DNA from: Amphimedon queenslandica
Lineage: Eukaryota; Porifera; Demospongiae; Haplosclerida; Niphatidae
DNA: 64,000 nucleotides
Direction of reading: 5' to 3'
NCBI RefSeq assembly: GCF_000090795.2
Contig: NW_003546279.1
Span: 236,933-300,932, forward strand
Made by a program: the position numbers and the translations under genes. Shown in pieces: positions 62,489 to 64,000 of the stretch; the stretch's first letter is position 1, and every line of letters begins with the position of its first letter. The notes below the pieces were generated by a model. That model ran no database searches and had not been told where the DNA came from. It saw only the letters and a program-made list of their open reading frames with translations.

Positions 62489-64000
62489 ATGGTGAGCATT
62501 ATTTTAATGAATTTTATTTATTTATTTCTCTTTTCCCTCTCCCAGCATGGTAGACTGAAGGTTAGGAGTACAGCAGAGCAAGAAGAAGCGAGGAGGAGAG
62601 AGAAAGAGAAGAAGGTTCTTTGGTACAGGGAGAAGAATGAGTCCATATTTGCTAAAGTAATGGGCCAGTAGCCATTATTGTCCTGTTATTGATTATGTCA
62701 TGAACTGGTAGCGTGCAGCAGGAGAGAAGGACAGGGACACATTGAAGTTAACGGAAGAGGTTTTGCTTGAAAACTCTGACGTAGGGACACTGTGGAGCTA
62801 CAGGCGAGAAATACTCACAGAATTGCTGCCAACTTGGTATGTTCTTTTAATAGTTCACTATCTGGTGGGTCAGTATTTGTCATTAATGATGTAATGGTGT
62901 TGTGTTGTTGATATATTGTAATTCTCTCCTCCAGTTCACAAGAGGATTCTGAGACAATGTGTAAAACGGAATTAAATATTTTAGAGAGGTGCCTAAGAGT
63001 CAATCCTAAAGCTTACTGTGTGTGGCTTCACCGACGCTGGGTCCTGGAACATTCCCCAGCCCCCCAGTGGGCTCATGAAAAACAGCTTTGTGACCTGTTC
63101 CTTAATCATGACGAGAGAAACTGTAAGTATTGTTGTGGGTGTGGTTTATTATTTCTGGGTGTGGTTTATAGTTCACTGTTGGGATTACAGAAGATATGTT
63201 ATTCGTAAAGCCGGGATTCCCCCCAGCGACGAGTTCAAGTATTCGTTTGATAAAATAGCAACAAACTTTTCAAATCATTCTGCTTGGCACTATCGAAGCA
63301 AGCTCCTCCCACTTCTCCACCCATCCCACTCTAGCAGTAATGGCATTGATGAAAATGCAATGAAGAAAGGTTATTTAATAATAATTAATTAAATAATTAA
63401 TTAATTAATGAATTACATATAGAATATGAATTGGCTCAGAATGCCTTTTACACTGATCCTAGTGATCAGAGTGCCTGGTTCTATCATAAGTGGTTGCTAG
63501 GGCGAGGTAAGTATGATGTAATCCTTGACAACACCTTTTCCAGGCACTAGAGGCACTATGATTGGGTGTGTTCTTGTTAGACGTGACCCCGCCCCTTTTA
63601 TTGCTGTATCTTTCAATCAAAATGTCAAAGTATGCCACACAATACTCTGTGACATCACGTGATGTCATTTGATGTCATTTTAGTCAACAGAAGAGGAGCC
63701 AATTATTGTAACGCTAGGAGATGCCCTGCCCAAACCTGTCACTGATTCCGGCAGGTTTGAGTCATTGTGGTGGTCGTGTGATCTGGTCTTTCCGAAAGAT
63801 GAAGAGGTGACAGTTCGTATTGAAAAAGGTGATGGAGTCCTGGTTGAAATGAGCCTTGACAAAGGTACTGCATAAATAGTCCGTTTTTAATAGAATTATT
63901 TAGTTCTTACAATTGAAACCAAGATGAAGATTGATAGTATATTTCTTGACACAGGTTCTAACTCCAGCCTGTGGTTAACTCCTGATCTTGATCTGCTGTT
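62489..64000 (+). CDS. RABGGTA: Rab geranylgeranyltransferase subunit alpha (3' end outside window)
   Basis: The first coding exon is ATG alone (62489-62491, donor GTGAGC). The second gives HGRLKVRSTAEQEEARRREK. Later exons give LLENSDVGTLWSYRREIL, LERCLRVNPKAYCVWLHRRW, LCDLFLNHDERN|FHCWDYRRYV, FSNHSAWHYRSKLLP, NAFYTDPSDQSAWFYHKWLL and the IgG-like insert domain (IAVSFNQNVK, WWSCDLVFPKDE). Repeated W-HRRW / W-YRR / W-YRS / W-YHKW motifs are the alpha-subunit PPTA repeats. RabGGTase attaches geranylgeranyl groups to Rab C-termini with REP. The leucine-rich part lies beyond the window. The gene is head-to-head with TOP3B. Confidence 0.93.

Noticed and set aside
63931-64000. Aspartic-protease-like DTGSNSSLWL reading near the window end
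   Set aside because: It resembles the DTGSSNLW active site, but the upstream part is intron (donor after the RABGGTA exon near 63864) and the segment after the AG at about 63954 fits the RABGGTA insert domain. A chance match.

Overview
This is a window of animal nuclear genome. The genes are split by many short introns (often 50-100 bp) with GT-AG ends, the sequence is AT-rich, and the proteins are clear metazoan orthologues (Aurora kinase, PABPN1, SPT16, mucolipin, GAS8, FAU, BLOC1S4 and others). Tight packing plus tandem duplicates fits an early-branching animal. A demosponge such as Amphimedon is my best guess, an inference from gene density and divergence and not from a database match.

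Layout, left to right: GT92 glycosyltransferase end (+), Aurora kinase (-), PABPN1 (+), a 61-bp minisatellite, an intronless POT-like transporter (+), SPT16 (-), two tandem mucolipin (TRPML) genes (+), GAS8/DRC4 (-), a SPATA2-like PUB/zinc-finger gene (+), RAP2 (-), FAU/RPS30 (-), TMEM208 (+), importin-4 (-), NDUFAF6 (+), a satellite-like array, two tandem prolidase genes (-), a type I DnaJ (+), THOC3 (+), COA4 (-), AIRIM/C1orf109-like (+), BLOC1S4 (-), TOP3B (-) with a methyltransferase gene nested in one intron (+), and the start of RABGGTA (+). Eight neighbouring pairs are head-to-head with start codons 54-460 bp apart, and most other neighbours are tail-to-tail.

Most genes are housekeeping: chromatin and mRNA (SPT16, PABPN1, THOC3, TOP3B), nuclear import (IPO4), mitochondrial assembly (NDUFAF6, COA4), translation (FAU), and lysosome or prenylation traffic (TRPML, BLOC1S4, RABGGTA). 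They form no single pathway. The co-location looks like compact genome organisation.

The most unusual signals are: (1) a gapless 20-nt element, consensus CCGTTTACTTCAAACACGTG, found six times in three bidirectional promoters, with paired copies 53-58 bp apart; (2) a prolidase paralogue that keeps the metal ligands but has lost the catalytic or substrate-site histidines, flanked by near-identical exons that suggest gene conversion; (3) a 172-178-bp repeat family, with a related 186-bp subfamily carrying a perfect 20-bp palindrome, sitting in introns of many unrelated genes; (4) two tandem TRPML channels with different changes in the pore filter; (5) a MITE family with TA target duplications; and (6) strongly over-represented short words (CCACACCC and TCACGTGA) in introns. 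All gene models were read by eye. Exon edges quoted to the base were checked for frame; others are approximate.
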